Origin: Planctomycetota bacterium
GTDB taxonomy: Bacteria; Planctomycetota; UBA1135; UBA2386
DNA: 64,000 bases
Reading direction: 5' to 3'
Assembly: GCA_016794425.1 (NCBI GenBank)
Contig: JAEUHR010000008.1
Location: forward strand, 35,100 to 99,099
Numbering within the stretch: the first letter of the stretch is position 1; each line of letters starts with the position of its first letter. Shown here in pieces: positions 1-10,377 of this stretch. A program made the translations under genes and the position numbers. The notes under the pieces were generated by a model. The model saw nothing but the letters and a program-made list of their open reading frames with translations, had not been told where the DNA came from and made no database searches.

Positions 1-2
1 GA

Positions 3-335
3 ACGCTCGTGCGTGCGGCACACAATCCCCTGTTCGCGATCAACACCACGATGGCGATGTCGCGCGAGAACTGCGCATGCCTGCGGCGGCGCTCCTGGTC
101 GGTCAGCAAGCGACCCAAGGGACTGCGCGATCAGCTCGCGTTGTTCACGTCCTACCGCAACTACGTGCGGCGACGTTTCAATCGCGATGGCCCCCAGGAA
201 ACGCCAGCCAAGCTGCTGCAGCTCGCGCCTCGGGCGCTGACCCCGGCGGAGCTGCTGGCGTGGCGCCAGGACTGGGGTGATCGCAGCATCCACCCCATCA
301 GTCTGGACGGGCAACGGACGGTTGGGCGGCCCTAG
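3..335 (+). CDS. C-terminal end of a transposase-like protein (5' end outside window)
   Basis: The frame is open from the first bases of the window to a TAG at 333-335, so only the last ~110 residues are seen. The visible part has the pattern NPLF.IN, a basic stretch, then YRNYVRRRFNRD, ETPA, and WRQDWGDRSIHP. I associate this pattern with the C-terminal tail of transposase-like proteins common in high-GC environmental bacteria. No catalytic residues are visible, because the core lies outside the window. Sixteen bases after the stop comes a 15-bp hairpin, followed by a copy of the repeated 18-base motif, which could be an element end. The family assignment is from remembered pattern only. It could instead be an unrelated conserved hypothetical protein. 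Confidence 0.4.
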   Translation, partial: TLVRAAHNPLFAINTTMAMSRENCACLRRRSWSVSKRPKGLRDQLALFTSYRNYVRRRFNRDGPQETPAKLLQLAPRALTPAELLAWRQDWGDRSIHPISLDGQRTVGRP

Positions 336-351
336 CACCTGCCCACGGGAA

Positions 352-385
352 GGGTGCCGGATCCGGCTGCCGGATCCGCGCACCC
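352..385. terminator. 15-bp hairpin between convergent genes
   Basis: GGGTGC (352-357) pairs with GCACCC (380-385), and CGGATCCGG (358-366) pairs with CCGGATCCG (370-378). The loop is CTG and a single C (379) is bulged. It lies between the ends of the rightward transposase-like gene and the leftward cytochrome gene, so it could end transcription from either side. Neither side has a T-run, so it would be a structure-only or Rho-assisted terminator. Confidence 0.5.
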
Positions 386-402
386 ACCCAAGCCATCAGC
401 TC
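385..402 (+). repeat. 18-base repeated motif, copy 1
   Basis: The sequence is CACCCAAGCCATCAGCTC. It directly abuts the stop codon of the leftward cytochrome gene (403-405) and lies just beyond the 15-bp hairpin. It is in inverted orientation to copy 2 (2925-2942), so the pair brackets the cytochrome gene. No convincing -10 box follows it. Confidence 0.75.
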
Positions 403-2751
403 TCAGCGCTGCCAGAGGTCGTGGGCGTTGCTGGTGGCGAACACCCCGTTCGCGACCGGCGTCGCGATGCCGAGGGCGACTGCCTGCCACCGCATCAGAT
501 CGAACGGCACGCTGGGCGGCAGCACCAGCGACATCGTCCAGCCGCCCGCCGGCACGCCGAAGAGGCCGACGTACCAGTCCCAGTGGTCGAGCCACAGGCC
601 GGGGATGGCGACGATCGGCGGCGAGCCCAGGTCGTGGAACTGCACGAACAGGGCGCTGAGGTTGAACTGGTGCGAGCCGCCGGGGCTCGACACCTCGAAG
701 TTCATCGTGTCGCCGACGCGCACGTCCTTGCCGCACGTCTCGTCCACCGGCGCGCCGTTGATCGAGGTCTTCAGCACCAGGTCTTCGTTGGTGCCGGGCA
801 GGTTGCACCAGCGCGCCTTCGCCATGACCTCAGGCGTCGACTGGCCGGTGTTGCGCCAGGCGTCGAACAGTTCGTCGCCCGCCGTCGCGAGGAAGGCGCT
901 CGAGCCCGGGTTGGCGAGCTTCAGGAACTGGATGTACTCCCAGCTGGCCGTCTGGTAGAGCAGCTCGATGTCGGCGCGGGTGGCGCCGACCGGCGGTGCC
1001 AGCGCCACGTCGTCGAAGTGGGCGTAGGTGCCGCCGGGTGTCGGATTGCCGAACTGCGTCGCCGGCACCGGCAGCGCATTGCGCTCCTGGGCGATCGTCT
1101 GCGAGAAGCCGTACGGCGGGATCCGATTGTCGGCGAGCACCTTGTTGTTCAGCACGAAGTGGAACGACTCGTGCTCGGTGCCGGGCGGCGAGGCGGCGAG
1201 CTGCGCCAGCGTGAGCGTCACGGCGCCGGTCACGCGATCGAAGGCGATCGGCGTCAGCGGGTTCACGCCGAGAGTGAGCAGCTGCAGCGCCCAGTCCTGC
1301 GTGATGCCCATCTTGGTCTCGTAGACGCGAGCGTTCGGGTCGACGATCGAGTTGACCGAGTAGGGGGTGCCGTTGACGTTCGACGTGAAGCTCGAGTAGC
1401 CGCCGTCCTCGCGCAGCAGGTTGCCGAACTCGTCGCGCCACTGCAGGCGCAGCCACATGCGCCGACCCTCGGGGTAGCCGGTGATCAGCTTGTGGCCGGT
1501 CAGGTTCGTCAGGCGCAGCGTGTTGCCCGTGATGTCGAGCGCGCCAGCGCGCTGCAGCGTGGCCCGCGCACGCAGGATGCCTCGGTCCATCGCCTGCGAC
1601 ATCGACGGCGTGATGCCGGCGCCCAGCCGGAGCAGGCTCGGTGCCTGGTTGTCCAGCCACCGGATCGCATCGGGAGCCCAGGTGTTGCCGCCGGTCAGAT
1701 CGTGCTTGGGCAGGTCGTAGCGCAGCGGCGCGATGCCGAACGCAGCGCCTTCGCCGCCGACCGGCTCCATGTGGCAGCTCTGGCAGTTGAAGTAGCGGAC
1801 CTGGCCGTCTTCGTAGTTGCCGCCGGTTCCGGCGAGCTGGGCCTGCTGGTGGGCGCGCTCGATCGCACCCCGCCGGATGTCGGCCGGCAGCGTGTTGTAG
1901 GCGCTGATCGGCGTCGTCGACAGCGAGCTGGCGACGTGTTCGCTGTAGGTGCGTTCGACGATGCCGTACTTGTAGGGCGGGTTGTTGAACGCGGCCTTGG
2001 TCGCGACCGGATCATTGAGCACGCCGCTGTAGGTGCCGGGCGCCAGCGGGATCGGCGCGCCGTTGCCCGGCGCGAGGTCACCGACGACCGGGTTGCTCAC
2101 GTCGTGGCAGGTGCCGCAGATCTTCGACGACCGGTGGAACTGCGACTGGGCCCAAGCGTGGCCGGCCGTCGCGTTGTCGTACGGGCCGAAGCGAGTCTGG
2201 TTGCCGGCCAGCACCATCATGCCGGCGCCGTAGAAGCCCTCGGCGGGCAGGCCGCCGTCGTTCGCGACGTACGGCGGGGTCTGGATGCCGGCGTGCTCGG
2301 TCTGGTCCGGGTCGACCATGTTGTGGCAGATGCCACACTCGACGCCGTCCGAGTCGTAGAGCGGATTCAGGCCCGACCCGTCGGTCTGGTTCGCGCGGCC
2401 TTCGTGCCAACCGCGCGGCGAGTGGCAGCGGATGCAGAAGTTGCCCGCGCCCGGGAAGTCCCCCTCGGCGATCGCGAGCGCAGCCCAGAACAGCGGGTCG
2501 CGGCCCGAGTGCGCCATCATGCTGCCTTGCCAGTTCTCGAACGGCTCGACGGCCGGATCGTAGTAGCCGTGGCAGCCGGCGCAGACCGACGGGCCCTGCA
2601 GCAAGGTCGCTTGCAGCGGTTGGGTGCCGGGTAGTTGGACGTCGCTCGGTGGGGCGACGGGCAGAGCGGGTGCGAACGACGGGGTGTTCGCAAACAGGAC
2701 AGCGATGGCTGCGGCGCCCCAGAGGGTCACCGGGGTGGAAACGAATCGCAT
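403..2751 (-). CDS. Secreted five-heme cytochrome c family protein
   Basis: A 782-residue protein with an N-terminal signal peptide (about residues 1-27). It has five CxxCH heme-attachment motifs: CAGCH 57-61, CIRCH 106-110, CGICH 139-143, CGTCH 212-216 and CQSCH 323-327. This indicates a periplasmic or extracellular multiheme electron carrier or oxidoreductase. The ~400 residues after the last heme have no motif I recognise. The last ~60 residues resemble the C-terminus of the secreted hydrolase at 22248-23447, including a Ser-Asn-Ala near the end. The ATG at 2749-2751 is chosen because it gives the signal peptide. It has no Shine-Dalgarno and is preceded by CCTCCC. Copies of the 18-base motif lie on both sides. 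Heme binding is well supported; the redox partner and substrate are unknown. Confidence 0.85.
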   Translation of the reverse strand: MRFVSTPVTLWGAAAIAVLFANTPSFAPALPVAPPSDVQLPGTQPLQATLLQGPSVCAGCHGYYDPAVEPFENWQGSMMAHSGRDPLFWAALAIAEGDFPGAGNFCIRCHSPRGWHEGRANQTDGSGLNPLYDSDGVECGICHNMVDPDQTEHAGIQTPPYVANDGGLPAEGFYGAGMMVLAGNQTRFGPYDNATAGHAWAQSQFHRSSKICGTCHDVSNPVVGDLAPGNGAPIPLAPGTYSGVLNDPVATKAAFNNPPYKYGIVERTYSEHVASSLSTTPISAYNTLPADIRRGAIERAHQQAQLAGTGGNYEDGQVRYFNCQSCHMEPVGGEGAAFGIAPLRYDLPKHDLTGGNTWAPDAIRWLDNQAPSLLRLGAGITPSMSQAMDRGILRARATLQRAGALDITGNTLRLTNLTGHKLITGYPEGRRMWLRLQWRDEFGNLLREDGGYSSFTSNVNGTPYSVNSIVDPNARVYETKMGITQDWALQLLTLGVNPLTPIAFDRVTGAVTLTLAQLAASPPGTEHESFHFVLNNKVLADNRIPPYGFSQTIAQERNALPVPATQFGNPTPGGTYAHFDDVALAPPVGATRADIELLYQTASWEYIQFLKLANPGSSAFLATAGDELFDAWRNTGQSTPEVMAKARWCNLPGTNEDLVLKTSINGAPVDETCGKDVRVGDTMNFEVSSPGGSHQFNLSALFVQFHDLGSPPIVAIPGLWLDHWDWYVGLFGVPAGGWTMSLVLPPSVPFDLMRWQAVALGIATPVANGVFATSNAHDLWQR

Positions 2752-2788
2752 GGGTGGGAGGAAACGGTCGGTCAGGGGCGTGGGAAGG

Positions 2789-2977
2789 CTACCAGCACGG
2801 TAGGCACCTCGACAGGCCGACCACAGGCCCAGAAGGGCGCAGAAGCGCCACCGCCGACAGGATGGGGCCCGTTTCGATACGGCGCACAGTCATGTCCGTC
2901 AGCTCCCAAGGATCGAACGCCACCGAGCTGATGGCCTGAGTGGGCAACGTCGCACGGGCGTCCGCCACCGCGCTCAC
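2789..2977 (-). CDS. Possible small leader ORF upstream of the cytochrome gene
   Basis: A 62-codon frame between the RlmD-like gene and the cytochrome gene. It contains motif copy 2, read here as Thr-Gln-Ala-Ile-Ser-Ser. A TTG lies one codon before that peptide. A later ATG (2891-2893) is preceded by GGGAG and would give a 34-residue peptide ending RCLPCW. The stop is 37 bases before the cytochrome ATG. I do not recognise the peptide. In GC-rich DNA such frames arise by chance, so it is listed only because of the motif and the ribosome-binding-site-like GGGAG. Confidence 0.2.
   Translation of the reverse strand: MSAVADARATLPTQAISSVAFDPWELTDMTVRRIETGPILSAVALLRPSGPVVGLSRCLPCW
2925..2942 (-). 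repeat. 18-base repeated motif, copy 2
   Basis: On the minus strand the sequence is CACTCAGGCCATCAGCTC, pointing towards the cytochrome gene 174 bases away. The following bases GGTGGCGTTCGATCC resemble those after copy 3 (CGTGGCGCTAGACTCC). The local sequence also forms a TCAGCTC/GAGCTGA inverted repeat with a ~17-base loop (2900-2931). Confidence 0.75.
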
Positions 2978-2995
2978 GCCGATGCAGGCGCCGCT

Positions 2996-4237
2996 TCAGC
3001 GCGGAGCCTCGCGCTCCAGCCGCACCACGACTTCGTTGTGTTCCGTATGCGGGAACAGGTCGCAGAGCCGCGCCGCCGTCAGGCGGTAGCCACCCCCGAC
3101 CAGTCCCTTCAGGTCGTCCGCCAGCGTCGTCGGCGCGCACGAAACGTAGACGATGCGTGGCGGCCGAGCGGCCAGCACCCGCGCCACCGCCTTCGCACCG
3201 AGGCCCGCACGCGGCGGGTCGACCAGCAGCAGGTCGGTGTCGGGAGGCAGCTGCGCGCCGGCGAACGGCGCCTTCACGACTCGCACCTGCGTCGTGCCGT
3301 TCGCCTGCGCGTTCCACTCGGCGTCGCGGCACGCGGCGTCGCCCTCTTCGACGATCGTCACCGCGGCAGCACCCGCGCGCGCCAGCCGCAGCCCGAACGT
3401 GCCGACGCCGCCGTAGCCGTCGACCACACGTCGGCCCGCGACGTCGCCGCACAGCTGCAGCGTCGGCTGGTACAGCAGCGCGTCGGCGTCGACGTGGATC
3501 TGGTAGAAGCTGCCGGCGCTGACGCGGAACGTGAGGCCGGCGCGGCGGTCGACGACGTGGTCGGCGCCGCGCAGCGGCACGTGGCGATCGCCCAGCAGGA
3601 ACTCGTCGTCGCCGTCGCGGATGCTGTGCACGACGCCGACGAGCCGCCGTGCCGGTCCGTTGCGCGGCAGGGTCGCCGCGGCCTCGAGCCACGCGCTCGC
3701 CAGCGCCGGTCCTTCGGCGAATGGCCCCGGGTTGGTCACGACACCGGCGAGCACTTCACCGCTGCCGCCGGCGAGGCGCGCCCAGATCGCGCGGATGCCG
3801 CCTTTGCCGCGGCCGCGCCCGCGCTTGGCGTCGGTCGGCACCAGTTCCAATTCGCGCAGCGTGCGTTCCGCCGCGCGGCCGAACGCCGTCAGCCACGTGT
3901 CCTGCGTGCGGCATTCCTCGATCCGCACCAGGTCGTGGCTGCGGAACGCGTAGATGCCCACGATCGGCAGTCCGTCGCGGTCGGCGCGCACCGGATACAA
4001 GAGCCGCGTGCGGAAGTGGCGCGGCGCGCGCTGTGGCGCGGCGGCCTCGATCCGCACGTCGCCGAGGAACGGCGCCAGCAGGCGTCCGCAGGCTTCGAGC
4101 TTGTCGTGCAGCTGCCAGCGGATCGGCTGGTCGAGCAGCGAGCAGCCGCCGCACCGGCCGAAGTGGCGGCAATCCGGCACCGCATCCGGATCCTCGCGCT
4201 GCCGGCGCGGTGCGGGTCGTTCGGAGCCGTGCGCCAT
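2996..4237 (-). CDS. RlmD/TrmA-family RNA (uracil-C5)-methyltransferase
   Basis: A 413-residue SAM-dependent methyltransferase predicted to methylate the C5 of a uridine in 23S rRNA or tRNA. The N-terminal C23-x5-C29-x2-C32 pattern (CRHFGRCGGC) fits the iron-sulfur cluster of RlmD-type enzymes. The C-terminal half has SFYQIH, a glycine-rich SAM site (VDGYGGVGTFGL), DPPRAGL, and the catalytic Cys367 in YVSC. It ends with the typical FPHTEHNEVV. There is no clear TRAM domain before the cysteine cluster, and the protein is shorter than E. coli RlmD (433 aa). It is the last gene of a leftward operon, 7 bases after the FabD-like gene. The exact target base cannot be read from sequence. Confidence 0.88.
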   Translation of the reverse strand: MAHGSERPAPRRQREDPDAVPDCRHFGRCGGCSLLDQPIRWQLHDKLEACGRLLAPFLGDVRIEAAAPQRAPRHFRTRLLYPVRADRDGLPIVGIYAFRSHDLVRIEECRTQDTWLTAFGRAAERTLRELELVPTDAKRGRGRGKGGIRAIWARLAGGSGEVLAGVVTNPGPFAEGPALASAWLEAAATLPRNGPARRLVGVVHSIRDGDDEFLLGDRHVPLRGADHVVDRRAGLTFRVSAGSFYQIHVDADALLYQPTLQLCGDVAGRRVVDGYGGVGTFGLRLARAGAAAVTIVEEGDAACRDAEWNAQANGTTQVRVVKAPFAGAQLPPDTDLLLVDPPRAGLGAKAVARVLAARPPRIVYVSCAPTTLADDLKGLVGGGYRLTAARLCDLFPHTEHNEVVVRLEREAPR

Positions 4238-4244
4238 GCGGCCG

Positions 4245-5248
4245 CTACTCCACCGCGACCAGGCCGGACGCGAACAAACGCTCGCGCGTCGTCACGCCGC
4301 GCCAGCCCTCCTGCAGCACGCAGTGGCCGACCGGCGCGCGCAGCGACGTGCCCGGACCGGCGCACAGCAGCACGTCGGGCTGGAACTCGCGCATCGCGGT
4401 GCGCACGCAGGCGGTGAAGTCGAACGTCTCGAGCACCTGCTCGTGGGTCGTGTAGTGCCACAGCTCGCTCGGATCGGCGGACCACGGCGAGTGCACGTTG
4501 CCGAAGCCGTCGATCAGGTGGCAGCTCGGCATCGCGATCGGCAGGTCCCTGAGCATCGTCGCGGCCTGTTCGGACGTGCTCTCGCACAGGTCGGTGTGGA
4601 ACGGGCCGTGGCCGGCGAGGCGGAACGGGAACTCGCGTTCGCCGATCTTCACCTTCGGCAGGTGCGTGAGCAGCTCGGTGACCGCGGCTTCGGTGCCGGC
4701 CAGCACTTCGTGCCCGCCGAGGTGGATGCTGAAGTCGCAGAACGTCTCGTCGCCGCGATCGCGCAGCGCCTGCACGACGGCTTGCGTCGCGACGACGAGC
4801 TTCAGGTCGACGCGCCAGTCCTCGCCGACGTTCGTCATCAGCACCTGGCCGCCCTTCACCTGCTTCTGCAGCGCGGCCATCGTCGCGACGAGGCGCCAGC
4901 CGTTGGTCGCATCGAGCGCACCGCTCGCCGGCAGCGCGGTGTACCAGCCGAGCGAGTTGCCGGCGACGGCGAGGATGTCGTAGCGCTCGCGCAGCTGCTC
5001 GACGTGCGCCATGGTGCCGAAGTAGATCAGCTCCGCTGCGTTCTCGCCGTCGAGGTGCAGGCCGGGGCGGAACTTGTCGGCGCCGTCGATCTCGGTCAGC
5101 GTCGGGCGGCCCTGCGAGCGGCGCCAGTCGTCGCACGCCGCGAGCGCGTCGGCGACCGGGCCGGGGCGGACCGTGCGGCCGACGAAGCCGAGCTCGTCCT
5201 TCGTGTAGCTGCCGCGGCCGGGGCACAGCAGCACGGCGGTGGGCTTCT

Positions 5249-5252
<4 letters not shown>
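4245..5252 (-). CDS. FabD-like ACP S-acyltransferase (malonyltransferase fold)
   Basis: A 335-residue protein of the malonyl-CoA:ACP transacylase fold. Near the N-terminus is LLCPGRGSYTKDELGF, the oxyanion-hole region with PGRG in place of the usual PGQG. It also has a nucleophile elbow, GNSLGWY (GHSLGEY in FabD), and a later GHGPFHTDL that supplies the catalytic His. The arginine that selects malonyl groups is not obvious. Its start overlaps the stop of the E1 gene by 4 bases (ATGA at 5249-5252), so the two are probably translationally coupled. I infer that it loads an acyl group, perhaps one made by the adjacent 2-oxoacid dehydrogenase, onto an acyl carrier protein. No ACP or ketosynthase gene is nearby. 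Confidence 0.75.
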
Positions 5253-7531
<2,279 letters not shown>

Positions 7532-7612
7532 GCGGGGAGGGCGGCGGATCTTAGAGCGGCGCGCCGGCCGGGCCACAAACCCGCTCGCGGTCTCGGGCTG
7601 CGGCGCCTGCGG

Positions 7613-7629
7613 CGCCCGAATTTCGGGCG
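7613..7629. promoter_or_regulatory. 17-bp perfect palindrome in divergent promoter region
   Basis: CGCCCGAA-T-TTCGGGCG is a perfect 8-bp inverted repeat with one central base. It sits midway in the 204-base gap between the divergent E1 operon and the gene at 7736. Position and symmetry fit a dimeric regulator site. It could also form an RNA hairpin. No regulator is identified. Confidence 0.4.
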
Positions 7630-7670
7630 AGTCCGCCCCGTGTGCCGCCGCCGCGGAACGGCGCCGTGCA

Positions 7671-7688
7671 CACTCAACCCATCAGCTC
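7671..7688 (+). repeat. 18-base repeated motif, copy 3
   Basis: The sequence is CACTCAACCCATCAGCTC, identical to copy 4. It lies 47 bases before the ATG of the gene at 7736. A GTG at 7666-7668 begins a frame reading Val/Met-His-Thr-Gln-Pro-Ile-Ser-Ser. TAGACT (7697-7702), 8 bases after the motif, could be a -10 box. Confidence 0.8.
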
Positions 7689-7735
7689 CGTGGCGCTAGA
7701 CTCCGGCTCCCGGTCGCCTCCGGGCTGGAACCACG

Positions 7736-10360
7736 ATGATGCGATGGACCCGCGCGGCGGCGCTGCTGTTCGTTTTCGTACCGCTGTCGGCCCAGGCGCC
7801 GGCGCTCGGCGACCGACAGGTGGACTGGCAGCGGAGCCTCGCCGACGCCCTGGCGGTCGCGCAGGCCACCGGCAAGCCGCTGCTGCTGGCCGTCAACATG
7901 GACGGCGAGAGTGCCAGCGACCGGATCGTGCACGAGCAGTACGTGGACCCGGCGTTCGTGGCGTTGACGCGGCGCTGCGTCTGCCTCGGCGCCAGCGTGT
8001 TCCGCCACAACGCGCGCGACTACGACGACGCCGGCCGCCGCATCCCCTGCCCGCGGTTCGGCTGCATCACCTGCGGCGAACACATGGCGCTCGAGCCGCA
8101 GCTGTGGGAGCGCTACCTGTCCGACGGCGAACGCGTCGCGCCCCGCCATGCATTGGTGCTGGCGGACGGCAGCAAGGCGTTCGACGTGTCGCTGAGTTTC
8201 GACCTGCGCGACATCGACCGCGCCCTCGCTGGCGCGGTCGCCGCGCGCAGTGACCGCGAGCTGCCTGTGGTCGGACCGGGCTTCGCGGCGCTGGCGGCCC
8301 GACGCGATGCGAACGGTCGCGCTGCGCTCGAGGCGGCGCTGCTGGCCGCCGACGAGCCCACGCTGCCGGCGGCGTTGGCCGCGATCGGCGAGCACGGTGA
8401 CGCCGGTTCGCTCGCGGCGCTGCGCCTGGTCGCCGCGCGGGTGCCGACGCTGACGGCCCCGACCGTCGCCGCGCTGGCGGCGACCGCCCTGCAGCTGCAG
8501 CTCGGCACCGAGCAGGCCACCGTGCTGACGCGCCACGCGCAGGCGCTCGACGACGCCCCGGCGGACGGCGCTGCCACGCCGGCGCAACGGGCCTGGGTGC
8601 GGGCGCTGGCGCCGCTGGCGATCGAAGGCGGCGCGGCGACCCGCTCGTTCCGTCTGGCGCACGCGGCGATCGGTGTGCTCGAGATTCCGGCCGACTTCGA
8701 GGTCGGGGTCGCGCCGCGCGTCGATCTCGCGGCCGCCCTTCGCCTGGCGCAGGCCGTCACCGCCGAAGCGGGGCCGCCGCCGACCGCGCGGCCGGACGAC
8801 GCGCTGCCCGACGAGGAGTCGGTGATGGCGCGCCTGCATGAACTGGAGAGCAGGACGCCGCGGCCGGTCGCGGACGCCGAGTGGCACGCGGCGTTCGCGC
8901 GCGCGTCGCTCGATCTGGGGCGTCGGCACCTCGAGACCGGCGCGCGGGACACGCAGCTGCTGCTGGAGGACGCAGCGCGGCACTTCGACCGGGCGTTGGC
9001 GCTCGAACCGGCCCGCTACGAATGGTGGCTCGATCGCGCGCGCGCGGCCTTCCTGCTCGAACGGTTCGCCGAGCAGATCGCGGCCGGCGAACGTGCCTAC
9101 GCGCTCGCCACGGGCGCCGGCGTGCGCCCGGTCGAAGCCGAGCTGGCGGACAGCGTGGTGCTGCGCGATGCGCGCGCGGTCGAGGCGTTGCGCTGGGTCG
9201 GCGACGGCCACGCGCGCCTGCTCGCGGCGCGGTCCGGCGGCGACGCGCGCGACGAGCTCGCCGGCATGGTCGACGGTCTGCGCGCGCTCACGATCGTCGC
9301 GGTCGGACCGTTCGGCCGCGATCGCGACTGGCTGACGCTGGCGTCGTTCGTGGGTGCGATCGGTCTGTGGCGCCAGGAGCAGGCGATCCTGCAGTGCGGC
9401 GCCATGCGCCATCCGGCGTCGCGCGATCTGCGCCAGGCCGTGAATGCGTCGCTGTGGAACGGCGGCCGCCCCGACCTCAGCGGGCCGGTCGCCGAGCGGA
9501 TCGTGCGCGCCACGGCACCCTCGGCCGACGCCGACTGGTTCGCCGGCTACGCCTGGCTGCTGGTCGCCGAGGACGCGCGGCGCCGCGAACGGCCGGCCGA
9601 CGCGCTCCTGCACTACGCGACTGCGCAGCGCTGGTTCACGGCCGCGGCCGCGCGCAACGCCGACTACCGCGACAGCTGTGACTGGTTCCGTGCAGTGGCC
9701 CTGCTCGGCAGCGGGCATGCGCAGGCGCAGGCCGGCGACCGCGCCGCGGCGGCCGACCATCTGCTGGCCGCGGTTGCCGTGCGCGCCGATCTGTCGCAGG
9801 CCCGCGACGGGCTCGGCTACGACGTGCTCGACCTCGTCGACCGGATCGTCGAATGGCGCGACCACGGTGGACCGCCGTTGGGGCCGATCGCGCTGCTCGA
9901 TCGGCTCGATGCGCTGGCGCCCGACACGCCGTTCTGGGCGGTCGCGGTCAGCGACGCTGCGCTGCGCGAGGCGCTGCGCGCCGACGGCCGCAACCCGCAG
10001 CGCGTCGTGCGCGAGACGGTCGACGCCGGCGGCAAGCCGATCACGCTGCCGGTGGGTCTGCCGACCGCGGCCGGCGACGCGTTCTTGCAGGCATCGCTCG
10101 AGGCGGGTCGCCGCGCGGTCGCCCGCGCGCGCACCGACGACGACCGCACGCCGCTGGCGCAGAGCGCCGTGATCGCCGCCGAACGCGAGCTCGAACGCGG
10201 CCGCGCCGACACGTTCCGCGCCGCGGTCGCGGCGGCGGCCGCAGCGCTCGGCGAAGCGGCCCCGTCGGCGGCGGCACCCGAAGCGGCGCTGCGCGCGCAG
10301 GTCGAGCAGTGGCGGCGCCGCCTCGGCCCGGCGCGGCCGCGGTTGCGCGACGGGCGCTAG
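7736..10360 (+). CDS. Secreted thioredoxin-like-fold protein with long helical repeat region
   Basis: An 874-residue protein with a signal peptide (about residues 1-20, ending LSAQA). Residues ~25-170 resemble the thioredoxin-like domain of DUF255/thioredoxin_7 proteins: a helix, then GKPLLLAVNMDG, then a region with CPRFGCITCGEH instead of a standard CxxC redox site. The rest is alanine-rich and helical with TPR-like segments. The part around residues 400-450 (DAARHFDRALALEPARYEWW) is the clearest TPR. The function is unknown. Because the classic CxxC site is missing, a redox role is uncertain. The ATG at 7736 is chosen for the signal peptide. The next gene starts 17 bases after its stop. 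Confidence 0.65.
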   Translation: MMRWTRAAALLFVFVPLSAQAPALGDRQVDWQRSLADALAVAQATGKPLLLAVNMDGESASDRIVHEQYVDPAFVALTRRCVCLGASVFRHNARDYDDAGRRIPCPRFGCITCGEHMALEPQLWERYLSDGERVAPRHALVLADGSKAFDVSLSFDLRDIDRALAGAVAARSDRELPVVGPGFAALAARRDANGRAALEAALLAADEPTLPAALAAIGEHGDAGSLAALRLVAARVPTLTAPTVAALAATALQLQLGTEQATVLTRHAQALDDAPADGAATPAQRAWVRALAPLAIEGGAATRSFRLAHAAIGVLEIPADFEVGVAPRVDLAAALRLAQAVTAEAGPPPTARPDDALPDEESVMARLHELESRTPRPVADAEWHAAFARASLDLGRRHLETGARDTQLLLEDAARHFDRALALEPARYEWWLDRARAAFLLERFAEQIAAGERAYALATGAGVRPVEAELADSVVLRDARAVEALRWVGDGHARLLAARSGGDARDELAGMVDGLRALTIVAVGPFGRDRDWLTLASFVGAIGLWRQEQAILQCGAMRHPASRDLRQAVNASLWNGGRPDLSGPVAERIVRATAPSADADWFAGYAWLLVAEDARRRERPADALLHYATAQRWFTAAAARNADYRDSCDWFRAVALLGSGHAQAQAGDRAAAADHLLAAVAVRADLSQARDGLGYDVLDLVDRIVEWRDHGGPPLGPIALLDRLDALAPDTPFWAVAVSDAALREALRADGRNPQRVVRETVDAGGKPITLPVGLPTAAGDAFLQASLEAGRRAVARARTDDDRTPLAQSAVIAAERELERGRADTFRAAVAAAAAALGEAAPSAAAPEAALRAQVEQWRRRLGPARPRLRDGR

Positions 10361-10377
10361 CGCGCTCCGATGCACAC

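Noticed and set aside
288..305. A sequence resembling the 18-base motif (CCACCCCATCAGTCT region)
   Set aside because: Only about 12 of 18 positions match and it is inside the transposase-like coding frame, so it was not counted as a sixth copy.
277..2634. A 785-codon open frame on the plus strand
   Set aside because: It lies antisense to the five-heme cytochrome, is full of Arg/Ala/Val runs without any domain, and arises from GC-rich codon third positions of the real gene.
7682..10375. An ~900-codon open frame on the minus strand
   Set aside because: Antisense shadow of the secreted thioredoxin-like gene; low-complexity Arg/Gln/Ala composition and no motif.
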